Counted from the first letter of the stretch, positions 23,735 to 35,965 are shown. The stretch is 64,000 nt of DNA from Cristatella mucedo (GCA_009760855.2 WPIO01000190.1:130001-194000), one strand, 5' to 3'. A program made the numbers and translations. Notes: a model not told the origin generated them from the sequence alone.

Positions 23735-23836
23735 ACTAACCAGTCGATCATGCTTCCTTTGCAGAAAATGTAAAGTGCCTAGAACGAGACTGACTTCTCC
23801 GAGGGCACAATTGCAAATGTATTACTATTATTATGC
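23735..23836 (+). mobile_element. LINE-A 3' tail fragment
   Basis: TGTAAAGTGCCTAGAACGAG, ACTTCTCCGAGGGCAC and an ATT-rich tail match the LINE-A 3' end. Confidence 0.75.
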
Positions 23837-23974
23837 AAGTTTTGTACCTTTGGCTCAAAATAGAAAGTCGCTGCTAATTTGCCAGCCAGCGCGGACCATT
23901 TTGAAAGAGCCGAACGAACGAATATAGATGCAAATGCAGAAATGCATTTCCATGTATTGCTAAGAGTCATGTAA

Positions 23975-24150
23975 TGAAATGAAGTGTAGAAATGTAGAAA
24001 TAAAATTAAATGTAGAACTGCAGTTCTGAAATGTAGAAATTCATGAAATAAAATTCATGAAATGTAGAAATGTTCATCTAATGTAGATGTAAATTTTCAT
24101 CTAATGCATTCATGCTGTGTAGAAATGCATTTCTATTTCATTTCATTGCT
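23975..24150. repeat. Degenerate GTAGAAAT/TGAAAT repeat
   Basis: ATGTAGAAAT and CATGAAAT units alternate in both orientations, giving several short palindromes. It lies immediately 5' of LINE-A. Confidence 0.75.
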
Positions 24151-24299
24151 AAGATTCATGAGCTATGCATTAACAAAAGAAGAGCACCTCATAGCCGCTG
24201 CAGTGGCCGGAACCGCCAGGTCAGCCACTGCTCGTTGGGCAGGAACTGCGAGCTGAGTACGCGCTCGTTTGGTATTCATAGCATTGTCTCGAACCACCC

Positions 24300-25455
24300 A
24301 GCACGCTCCCCCACATGCGTCACTGTAAATCTCTCTAACTTACTGGTCATCAGGCCTGTTGAAACTCCATCGGCCAGACTTAACGCTTGCCTTTGGAATA
24401 CTCGCTCAACGTGATATAAACCTCTGGTAATAAGCGACATATTTCTGAAAATTGTATCGACCTGCTTGCCCTAACTGAAACTTGGCTAAAATCGATAAAC
24501 TGCCCGACAATTAAAGGCCTACCCATCTGGTTTCTCGTTCTTTCACACCCCTAGATCAATCAAAACTGGAGGTGGAGTTGCTATTATCGCAGGCTCGAAA
24601 TTCAACTTCAAGCCATTTGCAATACCCTCGAAGCAGTCTTTTGAATCAATTGTCTTGGTCTCATCCGAAAAGAAGCTACCGATAGTGGCAGTAGTCTATC
24701 GCCCACCAGGTACCAAATCATCCTTTATCTCAGATTTCTCCGATCTCATTTCGATTCTGTGTGCAAGAAACCGATCCTTCCTCGGTATGGGTGATTTCAA
24801 CGTTCGCTTTGATAACATATCTGACGCTTTCAGCACCGAATTTCGTGCATCGCTTGACTCATTGTCTCTTGTGGCTCATGTGCATGGCCCTACTCTCATA
24901 AAGGGTCACACACTCGACCAGATTTTCTCATACAACTGCACTTTGTCATCACCAATTATTACCAAATCCTGCTTATCTGACCACATGCAGATCTCATTCA
25001 ATCTACAGCCTGTACCCACCTCCTCTTCTAAAATAACCCGTGAATCGCGAAACCTCAAGACCCTTTACATCGATGCTGTCCGTGCGAGAATATCTGCTTC
25101 ACCTCTGCTGCTCAATCCTCCCTCTGATCTGTCATCATTGGCAAATAGCTACAACCTGACAGTAGCTGACACGCTCGACGAGTTTGCACCTCTGACAAAG
25201 CGCACCGTGTGCCCTTGCCCAGACGGCCTATGGTTAGCCAGTTCTACTAAGCACAAGCTCGAAAAAACATACAAAAGATCTGGACTGACTGTCCATCGAC
25301 AGGCATATGAAAACTACTGTAGTTCGTACCAATCAATCCTAGCAAAGGCCAAGTCTAGCTTCTATAGAAACATTGTTGAATCACAGATGCACAATCCGTA
25401 AATTCTGATGTCGACGATAAATCATCTCAACCGCTCCCAGATTAGCTCCTTACAT
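24300..25455 (+). pseudogene. LINE-A endonuclease domain (L2/CR1-like non-LTR retrotransposon)
   Basis: First half of LINE-A ORF2. Recognised endonuclease/exonuclease/phosphatase (APE-type) motifs in order: DLLALTETWL (about 24457-24490), GGGVAIIAGSKF, VVYRPPG (about 24694), GDFNVRFD (about 24790) and LSDHMQISF (about 24974). This domain nicks target DNA to prime reverse transcription. The main open frame runs 24655-25401. Upstream the frame is broken by shifts and stops between about 24410 and 24480, and there is a stop at 25399. No separate ORF1 was seen. The frame resumes after the LINE-B insertion at about 27045. Confidence 0.85.
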
Positions 25456-25459
25456 GTGA

Positions 25460-27045
25460 TGTGATGATGTGATGTATCTCCGTCAGTAACTCCACAAAGT
25501 CATAAAGACCATGTGGGTGTTACGCAGGAGAGTTTTGTATAGCGCACTCACAGCCTAAGCGGCTTTTGGTACGCATTCGGTAGCCAACAGACTTCGTCTC
25601 ACGCAACAAAGAGAAAGTGGGAAGCATAGCAGAGTTAGGAGAGCAGTTGAGGTAGTGAGTAACATAGAAGTAGCAGTTCAGGACTGCTGAAAAAGATGTG
25701 CCATAGTCAGCAGTTGGGGAGTAGATGTCGTTGCATAAGAATTGTGGAAGCGAGTTCCACAGTCTAGGACCTGCAGAGCTAAAGCTTCTGTCGCCAACTG
25801 TCTTTAAGCGGAGGAATGGGACAGCTAATTTATTGTCCACACAGGACCTGAGGGCGCGAACAGGCTGAAACTGATGCAGCAGTTCAGCTAGGTACGAAGG
25901 AGCCAAGCCGTGGCGGGCCTTGTGGGTCAGCGTAAGAACTTTGCTCTGTATCTTTTGCTCAACCGGCAACCATCCTAGCTCTTTCAGCAAAGGTGACACG
26001 TGCTCAAACCGCTGAGACTTGAAGACCAGCCTTGCAGCCATATTCATAGTCCGCTGTAGTGGCATAATAGCTTTCTTTGGTAGCCCAGCCAAAAGGGAAT
26101 TACAATAATCAAGCCGAGACAGAACTAAAGAGCTACTTAAATTTTTTACAAGCCACTGTGGGAGACAGCTTCTAATCTTGGATAGGGATCGGATGTGATG
26201 GCTAGCTGTAGAGGCAGTCTTCTGAATGAAGCTTTTGAAATTGAGGCAGCTGTCGAACACGACACCTAGATTACGAGTAGTGGTGAAGGTCGCACAATAG
26301 CATCGCCTATTAGAACAGCAAAGCCTTTTAATCCAGCCACACGCTTAGGGTGTCCTATGAGAAGCAGTTCGGTTTTATCGTCATTTAATTTCAGGAAGTT
26401 TTCCGACATCCATGATCGAATATCGGCAAGGCAAGCATTCAGTTTCTCAGTTGCTGCAGCAGATTCCGACGGTTTGAATGAAAAATACAACTGAGTATCT
26501 TCAGCATAAAAGTGATATCCTATTCCATGGGTCTTTATCACTTTTCTCAGAGGTTGTATATAAATAGAGAACAGCAAGGGGCCGAGTATGGACCCTTAAG
26601 GGACTCCACAGGTGACTCTTCTCGTTATCGAGACCTGGCCCCCACACGACACGGATTGAACACGATCAGACAAGTGTGATTTAAACCATGCCAGTGCTTC
26701 GTCTGCCAGACCGATCGTTGTTCTCAGTCGTTCAAGCAGAACTTCGTGATCAATGGTGTCGAAGGCAGCAGACAGATCTAACAGAGCTAGGGCAGTGACA
26801 TTCCCGTCGTCGTTGCCACATAGAATGTCATTGTTAACACGGAGGAGAGCAGTTTCGGTAGAGTGCTGCCTCTTGAAACCTGATTGAAATGTTTCTGACA
26901 TTCCATTATTTTCAATATGTTCAACTAGCTGCTTAGCAACAATTTTTTCAAGAATCTTTGATAAGAATGGAAGAAGGGAAACTGGACGATAGTTTGCTAG
27001 GACCTCTGTGTCTAATCCAGGCTTTTTAAGAATACATGATGATCC
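25460..27045 (-). mobile_element. LINE-B, 5'-truncated insertion nested in LINE-A
   Basis: A second L2/CR1-like LINE in reverse orientation, about 1.6 kb. Read leftward from about 27045 it starts inside the reverse transcriptase (LKKPGLDTEVLANYRPVSLL), then has LDLSAAFDTIDHEVLLERL and a CGVP block with an in-frame TAA at 26596-26598. The active-site box follows as YAED (26497-26508) where active elements have YADD. A frameshift lies near 26260, then thumb and C-terminal motifs follow (SRLDYCNSLLAGLPKK and WLPVEQKIQSKVLTLTHKAR). The 3' end has a GTGATG-rich tail at about 25455-25480. It is clearly inactive. Confidence 0.85.
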
Positions 27046-28378
27046 TTGTGATGATCTAGCCGATCGCTGCTCTCGATTCTTTGTGCAGAAGATAGACAAG
27101 ATCAGGGAATCCATCCCTGCGATGACAACATCCCCACTAGAATGCTGTTCCTCGATTCCTGGCTGCACCTCAATGTCTACATTTAAGCAGGTCACTAGTG
27201 ATCTAGTCCTGAAGTTCGTTTCCGAATCAAAGAAGACAACATGTGCTCTGGACCCTATTCCCACTGTCCTGCTCCTAGGTTGCATTGATCTGCTGCTGCC
27301 ATGCATAACTAACATCATTGATGTGTCATTAGCCTCAGTTCATGTCCCAGCACCTTCCAAAAAAGCTTTAGTCAGGCTACTTCTCAAGAAAGCGACACTA
27401 GACCAAGAGAACTTGAGCAACTACCGCCCAGTCTCCCTTCTACCATTCCTATCAAAGACACTCGAACGGGTCCTGGCAGACCAGCTGAACTCATATATCG
27501 AAACCTCACACCATGCTAGTAAGTTCCAGTCTTGCTTTAGAGCTAATCACTCCACAGAGTCAGCATTGCTTTGGGTGTGCAACGACCTATTTAGGAATGC
27601 AGACATGGGTAGAGTGTCTCTGCTTGTTTGGCTCGATCTTTCGGCAGCTTTTGATACCATCGATCACAAAGTTCTTCTAGAGCGCCCCTCACCTAGCCTG
27701 GGCATCACTAGCACTGCTCTACAATGGTTCAGGTCCTATCTCAATGGGAGACTCCCGAGTATTGACGTGGATGGACAAAGATCATCCGAGGTACCTCTCA
27801 AATATGAGGTACCTCAGGCTTTGTGGTAGGCCCGGTTCTTTTCAAGGTTTATACTCTGCCTCTTGCTGATGTGATTGCCAAGCACAATCTAGGCTTTCAC
27901 TTCTATGCGGATGACACTCAGCTGTACCTTTGCTTTGATCCCTCCCTGCCTTCGAGCACCTCAAATTCTCTCAACTCACTTGCTGCATGTATTGGTGACA
28001 TCCGCACATGGATGGCAGCAAATTTTCTAAAACTAAACGATGATATAACTAACTTACTAGTTATGGGCAAACCCAGTGTGATTCAGAGACTGGAATGGCT
28101 GACTTTCAAAATTGGCTCTGGCAGCATATCTCCCGTTGAATCAGCTCGAAATCTTGGAGTCATATTCCAAAGCGACCCCTCGTTAGACGACCACATCAGC
28201 TCCACAGTCAAATCTGCCTATTTCCAGCTTCATAACATTGCTGAAATTCGGGTTTGTTTAGATAAGGACACCATGTCCAACTTGGTCCACGCATTCGTGA
28301 CATCCCGTCTCGACCTCTGCAACTCACAGCTTTATGACCTACCAGCATGTGTGATCAGGCGCTTACAGCTGGTGTAAA
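27045..28378 (+). pseudogene. LINE-A reverse transcriptase domain
   Basis: Continuation of LINE-A. Motifs in order: FFVQKIDKIRE (linker), NYRPVSLLPFLSKTLERVLA (about 27418), WLDLSAAFDTIDHKVLLE (about 27630), HFYADDTQLY with the catalytic YADD at 27904-27915, FLKLNDD and SRLDLCNSQLYDLPA. A one-base deletion at about 27816 breaks the PQG box and shifts frame, and a stop occurs at 28376-28378. With the endonuclease domain this belongs to the L2/CR1 group of APE-type LINEs. It copies element RNA at a nicked target but is dead here. Confidence 0.88.
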
Positions 28379-29000
28379 ACTCTGCAGCTAGGCTTGTCTG
28401 TCGCGAGCAGTGCAGTTGCCACATTACACCACTTCTCGCCGACCTGCACTGGCTCCCAGTCAAGCAACGGATTGACTTCAAGGTTATGTCGCTCACTTTT
28501 AGGTCACTTCGTTCTTTGGCCCCTGCCTATCTCTCAGATCTACTCCCGCATCAGGCCAAGCATCGTACCACCTGCTTTTCGGAATCCAACAGTCTACCAA
28601 TACCTCGTACAAACCTCAAATCCTTTGGAGACCGTGCATTTAGTTTGTATGCTCCCAAAGCTTGGAACTCCCTCCTGACCTGCGTAAGAACATCCCCTGA
28701 CGTGGCCACATTTAAAAAGAACTTAAAAACACAACTTTTTAGGACAGCATTTAGTGGGTCCCTGTGATTCGTGCTTGATGTGCTTATGCTTGCTGACACT
28801 GTGCATGCTGCCTTTAACCACATTTGCATGATGTCCCTGTGCATGTCACCCCTAACCATGTTATTCATTTTGTTTGTTTATCAAGCATGATATTACTCGC
28901 CATTTAATTGTATTTCCCTTTGCAGCAAATGTAAAGTGCCTAGAAAGAGATTGAGTTCTCTGAGGGCGCTTTATCAAGTGCATTATTATTGTTATTATTT
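28379..29000 (+). mobile_element. LINE-A C-terminal segment, 3' UTR and ATT tail
   Basis: After the stop the same frame continues with NSAARLVCRE, then LHWLPVKQRIDFKVMSLTFR, FSLYAPKAWNSLL and KKNLKTQLFRTAF, ending at 28767. The 3' end AAAGTGCCTAGAAAGAGATT, GAGTTCTCTGAGGGCGC, ATTATTATTGTTATTATT is the reference for the tail fragments and SINE-2 tails elsewhere in the window. Confidence 0.88.
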
Positions 29001-29049
29001 CAGTTGATAATCTACTTACATTTGAACAAGCCCAGTGGGTGACGGTGTA

Positions 29050-30065
29050 CCTAAATTGCGACAGTAGAAAACGTTTTCTACTCTCAGATCCTCCTCTCTG
29101 AGCAAGATTGGAGTTTTGAGTATGGTGTCTTCAGACACTCATCTTTATAAGCCATTTACCAGTTGGCGTAGTTAACGTGCACAGCGCAAATGCTTTGAGG
29201 AACCAGGAGATATTAGCTTTGTTCTAAAGGTCGTCCTGTAGTCAGGGTGTCAAGTCGGAGTGTCAGTCGTTGGTGAGTTCGAGGCTTAAGAGCATAAATA
29301 CAGAATGCACGGTCTCTAGGGGATTTGTGTCCGGCTAGAGGCGCAGCGCAGAAAGACCACAGAAGAGCGGCCCGTCTGAGGAGCAGTTCTAAGTAGTTCT
29401 GGCTCCTGGAGAACCCGGAGTACGGAGAACTCCGAGGTGACTAGAGGTGAGTGACAGGATCTCAAAGTCTATGCTCTCTCTACTTCGTGATTGGCCTGCG
29501 CAGGCTTGTCGCTGAGAACTTCGATGAGAACTGGTGCTTTGTGGTAGCACCCTTTGCCTACCTGCCGAGTTTTGCACCAACTGTAGGTGTCCTACTGCAC
29601 ATGCCGGAAGACCTGCAAAGAGTGAATTGCATAAGATAGGTGTCATGTCACAAATGCGTTGACCACTTGGACGTGATACCTTTGCCTACTCAGCTCAAAT
29701 GTTTGTACCTAAAATCGGGCAGACCACACATTTCATGAAGAGGCTATGGTGGATATGCTAGCCCAGCAATCTTTGATATTTGCAAGTCGTCAATCTTTCC
29801 TGTTACTGAGCGACCCCAGTTTCCCCACGGTGGCATTCAGTTCGAGGAAGTTTGCAGCTATTCAAATGCAAATGTCGGGAAATGCAGGCTGTGCCGGAGT
29901 TGGGATCATTTGAGGCGCTGGGAAGCAGATAGGGGTCAAAGCACAGGTACAGCTAGCTGTGTTTGTCATCTGCATAGAAATGAAAGCCTAGATTGTGCTC
30001 TGTGATTATATCGACGACAGGGGGGAGTGTATGTAATAAAAGGAAGTGGGCCTAGAACCAGGTTA
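29050..30065 (-). mobile_element. Degraded LINE-A-like copy, reverse orientation
   Basis: The minus-strand translation gives EHNLGFHFYADD (about 29955-30000), then further left CNSLFAGLPACAVGHLQLVQ (about 29590-29640). The same two blocks occur in this order in LINE-A. Frames are broken throughout. Confidence 0.75.
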
Positions 30066-30069
30066 TTAC

Positions 30070-31040
30070 CGGATTTCCGGCATACCCATAGACTTCAAAG
30101 GCCTGCCAGATTACTGTTGGCTGTTGACATTTGCACCTGATATATTTTACTGAGTTATGACCTAAATCATTGCAGTGCAGCAATATAATTCATTTTACAA
30201 GCCACCTGGTGGTATGTCAGAAGCCCGTGTCAGAAGCTACTGAGGGATAGCAGAGACTTGCAGAAAGACTAGCAAAGAGATTGCAAGGTAAAGACTGCAG
30301 GAAAGACTGTACCTGCAGGTAGAGCATCATGCGTTTGGCACTAATATACCGACACGATGGTGTAATATAGGCGTCTCCACATCACGACTGGGATGTGCTA
30401 GGTTGTATGTCTAGATGTCAGAGCTTAGCTTGCCTGCCTCTCCTTGTTCCTGTCTCATGGATAGGGCCGGCAGCAGGGAGCATTGGAAGTTGCTCAAGTT
30501 CTCTCAATCCTGGCCTTTAGACGGTGAGTCGGTTTGGTCTAGACTTAGGGAAAGACTTGGCAAAGACTTAGCAGCCAAACCCGGCTCTACTTTTTCAGCC
30601 AAGACTTTGCAAGTGTGAGGGGGCACGCGTCTTGGCCGGTGAACTCATCGATGCCTTCCATGCGAGTCCTTGTTTACGGGACACACTGAGCTCGGAGTTC
30701 GAAAATCCGACTTTGAGGTGGCGAGCAATAAAGGCTATAGTGGACAGGTTTCATTCTTCCGGTAATAGCGTTAGCGAAGCATGGCCGTAGTGAAATGCTG
30801 CAGCTATCCCGTGAACGCTCAGTGGGTAGTAGTGAGAAGGAAGAAAGACTTGGAGCGAGACTTCCTACAAAATGGTAGACCCAAGTACGACTCAGGTAGG
30901 TAGGAAGCAGGTAGGAAGTAAGACTCGCCGTCAAAACAGGCTCTAGTCTAGTATATAGACTTCTTTGTGTCCTTAGAACAGCCTTTTTCAAGGGATGCAT
31001 GGACAAAAGCCAGGGCTAAATAAATATGTATATATAAGGA
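30070..31040. other. Intergenic stretch, nothing assigned
   Basis: Only short ORFs without motifs. Scattered AAAGACTTGGC or AAAGACTTAGC-like words near 30250-30610 suggest an old tandem repeat but do not align cleanly. Confidence 0.35.
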
Positions 31041-31046
31041 GAAAAA

Positions 31047-31255
<209 letters not shown>

Positions 31256-31365
31256 AGTGTAGATAAACATTGACTAATATCTAACCAGCATCAAGCCAGC
31301 TGTTTTCATAATTTTTGGTTTTGAGTTGAGCTGGCTAGTGAGGCAGGCCAGGCTGGCCGATTGTC

Positions 31366-31844
<479 letters not shown>

Positions 31845-31859
31845 ACTATCGGCTGCTGA

Positions 31860-33450
31860 ATTTTGTCAGACCTGGCAACGTCAGTCGACCGTGACCACTG
31901 CTACAAGCCATCGTTGCCGGCTCTGTCGGTGGCCGGCTCAGAGGCTGCTGTCTCAGGTCCATTTGCCTGAGGGCCCCATTCTCTGTGATCGATGGTACTA
32001 GTGAGCTTGCAGCCGAACATTGCATCATTGAGTGGGTGAGGAGGCCGGGCTGCATGTATGCAACTGGAGGGTGATTACTCAGCATTTGGTGTTGCAATGC
32101 CCCTCGGCCTGGCCGGAAGTTTTTAGCTTGGTTTCCTCACGTGTGGTCGTGCTTTTGTGAGGCTAAATTGAGCTGGCTGTCTATTGCATGCATATGTTCT
32201 TGAAGCAGACCCATAGCTAGCTGCCACTGCTAAGAGCAGCTCCTGCTTGCGCACATATGAGACCTGCTGCTCCGAGCTGTGTTCCCCTTTCCCCACCACT
32301 TTCCCGGCACTGGCTCACCGGCACTAAATTCGAAGCAGCTGCCAGCAGAGAGCTTTCAGAAAGGGAGAGGCGCCAATTGCTGACACGGCTGCCAATGTTT
32401 GTCTCAACGAGGTCGGCTGAATCTCACTCTAATTGATTGGATGGATCTCTTTGCCATTAGCAGTTGCTGCTCAGTCAGAAAACCTGTCTGCCTCGGGCGA
32501 ATGTGGTTAACTCGAATGACTAGGCAGTGTTATTATTTTCGGAAATGAGCTGGCCACATCATTCTTGGCAGAGTGCAGCATCAGTAACAGCAGCACTCTG
32601 CTTGGCTGGCAGGTCAGTAGCTTGCCGTCGGCAGGTGCTTGAGTCGGCAGGGTTGCTGCTGCTGAATGTGAGCAGACAGCTGCAAACGTACCTTCTTGTA
32701 TCAATCGAGTCGGTTTGGCAGTGTGGGTGCGCGGGTGCTCGTAGGTCTTGCTCGTGTCTGCCTGCCCCAGTACAGCGCGATCGACTGCATATGCTCGATT
32801 GTTGTGTCGCTGTGCTGCTGCCGCCCGGGGCATGTCGACCGTGCATCTATCCTACTGTCCTAATGCCCATCCCTCGGACAGGTTCCACGTGTCTCTGACT
32901 GCATTCATTGTGCCAGTCATTCGTCTGGACAAGACATTCTGTGACTTTCCGAGTTTCGTGTTGTCAGTATCTGTGCCGAAGCCGTCAACCTCTTGCTGGT
33001 GAATGTGGTAATAGTAATAAGACTACTACAGCAGTCGACTCTGCTTATAAGATTACACTCGCGCCGGCAAATAGGCATTCTTATTTGCAGTGAATGCCCA
33101 TATGTGGACAAAATATGCAGAACAATCTGGGATGCAGAACTACTATTCTTGTAAGCGGAGTATTCCTATATCCGACATTCTTATATGGGAAGTCGGATGT
33201 CGTTTGCAAAGAACAATAAGAGAAAGTCTCAATCCAGGAGCTGTGCACCCCTTTGAAAGTGAGTCAAGTGTTAGTACAAGTGTTAGCAACATGCAGGCTC
33301 TCAGGAATACAACACCAAACGAGTATCATGTTTAGGCTGAAATGCTAAATATAGCATGAAGACACTCGTGACCACCGGTTAGTAAGATGCACGGTTAGTA
33401 GCAAGCTCTGAAACTTGCACAGGTACTCACGTAAAGCACGCCGGAACAAG
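31860..33450. other. Intergenic stretch, nothing assigned
   Basis: Overlapping short ORFs on both strands (for example 32507-32898) reflect GC content. No motif or RNA gene was recognised. Confidence 0.35.
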
Positions 33451-33459
33451 CAAAAAAGG

Positions 33460-33915
33460 TCAAAGGTTAACTGGGGCAAAGAAAAAGCTGACCGGAACAT
33501 GTGCGTCTTGAGCTGAGACTTCAAGGTCGAGGACCTTGCCCTCGTGGCTGCTTAAAATCAGTCGCTGCATTCGGCAACGTTCTCGTAAGCTTTCGAGACA
33601 AGTCGAACCAGCTCTAAAAAACCGAGGGGTCAAAACAATGCCGACGTGCGCAATTTTCACAGCCAGATGGAACGGCGGTTTGGTCATAAACTGAAAAAAA
33701 CTAGATAATTCAGGCGATGTAAATCCGTGTTCAAATCGATACCCGGTCAAAACTAACAGCAATAATACGCAAAAGATTTGTAAGCCCAACTGCAAGCACA
33801 TCACTCGTGGTTTCATATGCTGTGCATTTTCCTGCTTTTTAGAACTGACAGTATCATCTGTCGCTGTGCCCTGTCGCATATGGCCCACTTTTCGGATCCT
33901 ATAAGTGCCTGTCAT
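33460..33915 (-). CDS. Orphan single-exon ORF with a hydrophobic segment
   Basis: An open frame of 151 codons, unrecognised. Within it a segment reading QIFCVLLLLVLTGY could be a signal anchor or membrane helix. The C-terminal part is mixed charged and hydrophobic with three Cys (TCLESLRERCRMQRL). The surrounding DNA is not GC-rich or repetitive, so the length is not explained by composition as with most other long ORFs here. There are no clear splice or promoter signals. It may be chance, part of an unknown transposon, or a small membrane protein. Confidence 0.2.
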   Translation of the reverse strand: MTGTYRIRKVGHMRQGTATDDTVSSKKQENAQHMKPRVMCLQLGLQIFCVLLLLVLTGYRFEHGFTSPELSSFFQFMTKPPFHLAVKIAHVGIVLTPRFFRAGSTCLESLRERCRMQRLILSSHEGKVLDLEVSAQDAHVPVSFFFAPVNL

Positions 33916-34247
33916 CTGTGATTCGATGTTAAAAGTGCTGCAAAGTTCCGTGACATGAATGGCTGTCTTTGGCTGAAAGATGAAGGAAGGAAGTGGATGT
34001 ATCTGATTTCTCAGTTCAGCCTGCTTAACTTGCCGTCAGTTGGAGGTGGATAGTGTTTGTTGTGTCAGCGAGATATAGCCTCCTTTTGTCAAATGACAGC
34101 TCGGCAGGGGCCGTGATGGAATCGGTCAGGTCAGGTCAGAGGCCGTGAGGGAGTCGACTTGTCCTGTCCAAGTCAGGCTGTTAGATTGAATCAGGCCATC
34201 CTTATTGTTTACCATCCTTTTATTACCGATCATCAACCTGTGGCCCA

Positions 34248-34315
34248 TTAGTGAGAGATTGAGTTCTCTGAGGGTGCTTTATCAAGTGCATTATTATTAT
34301 TATTATTATATTATT
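34248..34315 (+). mobile_element. LINE-A 3' tail fragment
   Basis: GAGAGATTGAGTTCTCTGAG, GGTGCTTTATCAAGTGCATT and an ATT tail, about 100 bases upstream of the first FRMD4 coding exon. Confidence 0.8.
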
Positions 34316-34418
34316 ATTACTTGCAATAGCATTCTTACCGTGGTCGGGTGCATGTCGATCGCTAAAGTGATTTTCTCAACAAGCAACTGCTGAGCACCCT
34401 TTATTCTGCTATCTATAG

Positions 34419-34508
34419 ATGACTGCTGCAGCTGCTGCAACGATGCCTGGAAGCAGAAGATGTCAGATCGCTCTTCTGGACAGCAGGGTCCTGGACTTCT
34501 CCGTGCAG
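34419..34508 (+). CDS. FRMD4: FRMD4-type FERM scaffold, coding exon 1
   Basis: Start of an FRMD4A/FRMD4B-type protein, a FERM-domain scaffold. In vertebrates FRMD4A links PAR3 to the ARF6 exchange factor cytohesin-1 at epithelial junctions. The exon encodes residues 1-30, with CQIALLDSRVLDFSVQ matching the human CQVHLLDDRKLELLVQ (F1 lobe). A pyrimidine-rich stretch ending CTATCTATAG precedes the ATG exactly, so the exon may be spliced to an upstream non-coding or alternative exon. TAG is also the in-frame upstream stop. It ends phase 0 at GTAGGC. Together nine exons give 320 residues covering the full FERM domain. It is not resolved whether it is nearer FRMD4A or FRMD4B; an invertebrate probably has one copy. 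Confidence 0.8.
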
Positions 34509-34559
34509 GTAGGCGCTGCCACTCGATCCTTGATTGTTGGGCGCCCAGCGGCTGCCCTG

Positions 34560-34735
34560 ATGAAGTCTATCTCGTGCATTCTCTATGTGTTGAGAAGGAG
34601 AAGACTGCCTCCACTGCTGGCCAGCATAGCCGATCCTTGTCTAAGATTAGGGTCTGTCTACCACGGTGGGTTGCTAAAACTTTGGCTAGCTCCCTTTGTT
34701 CTGTCCTAGACTCGACTCCTGAAATTCCCAATCTA
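34560..34735 (+). mobile_element. LINE-B fragment in FRMD4 intron 1
   Basis: The translation has EKTASTAGQHSRSLSKIRVC and LPRWVAKTLASSL, matching LINE-B QKTASTASHHIRSLSKIRSC and LPQWLVKNLSSSL. It lies under 100 bases after the exon 1 donor. Confidence 0.8.
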
Positions 34736-35409
34736 CCTATGCGCACTCCTCGCACTTCGATATGCATGGCAATCTACCTGAACAAACTGTTCATGCTGGG
34801 TGTTGAGGATTATTTCTTCTAATGCTTATCGGTGTAATTTTTGGCCGAGATGGGTACCAGCAGGAAGCCAACTGATCATCTCCAACGAATCCGCGTGCGT
34901 TTTGCCAATAGAACTTGTTTTTCCGAGCTGATTGGCAAGTCTGTTTGTATTGTCATGTTATTTATTATGCAAGCATAAGTTTTCTGTGGTAGACTTCCCT
35001 CTTGGACTTGTTTCAGAACTCACATGTGGCTTTTGAATAGGTGCTTACTGGGATAGATTCGCGTTTTACGTGCTGAACTAGCCTGGTGGCGTGCTTGGTT
35101 ATTCTGGGCTACAGCGTAAGGGGCTACGGTCTTTGCTTGTCATAGCGTGGTTGAGATGTGTGCCATCTGACAGCAGACGTGTGGAGATCGTGTAGCTTAG
35201 GGGCACCGATCTTTCTCCTGTCAGGAATGCTGCTCCAATCGATGCGAAGCCACACACCGTATTAGCTGGCAGGAAGCTGACCCGTTGCTTAGTGTGTGTG
35301 CCGACTCCCTCAAGAGGTGTGCTTTTACGTCAAATTATCGCCCAGTTGAGAGTTTGTGATAGCTTATCGTAGTGGCATGAAGGGACGAATGTGCTTTGTA
35401 CATACACAC

Positions 35410-35965
35410 AGCTAAGCTACTTCTCGACGATCTGCACTGGCTCCTTATCAAGCAGCATATCGTTTTTAAGGTTCGGTCACTCACTTTTAGGTGTCTTCAT
35501 TCTCTGACTCCGGCCTACCTATCAGAACTACTCCCCCCACCAGGCTAGGCATGCACCACCTGCTTTTCTGACTGAAATCTTTGCTTAGCTGTGCCACAAA
35601 CCAACATCAAATCCTTTGGATAACGTGTCTTCAGTTTGTATGATCCCAAAGCCTGGTGCTCACTCTCGACTGACGTCACAACATCCATCGACTTGACAAC
35701 ATTTAAAAAGAAGCTACAACGCGTGTTTCTCATAGCATTGGGTAGTTCCTTTTGATTTGTCCTGTGTGCACTTTGAGTGCCGACACTGTGCTTGCTACCA
35801 CTTACCATATTTACATGTTGGCAATGTGCATGTTACCTGTAACCATGTTATGCTTGTTGACATTATGCATGCTACCACTTGACATTTGATCATGCTACCT
35901 TGACAGCACATGTAAAGTGCATAGAAAGACATTAAGTTTTTTTGAGGGCGCTATGCAAATGTATT
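35410..35965 (+). mobile_element. Degraded LINE-A 3' end
   Basis: Parallel to 28430-28990: LLDDLHWLLIKQ, a SFGxRxFSLYxPKAW-like block and FKKKL, then the GTAAAGTGCATAGAAAGACA, GAGGGCGCTATGCAAATG tail. Many frameshifts. Confidence 0.8.
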
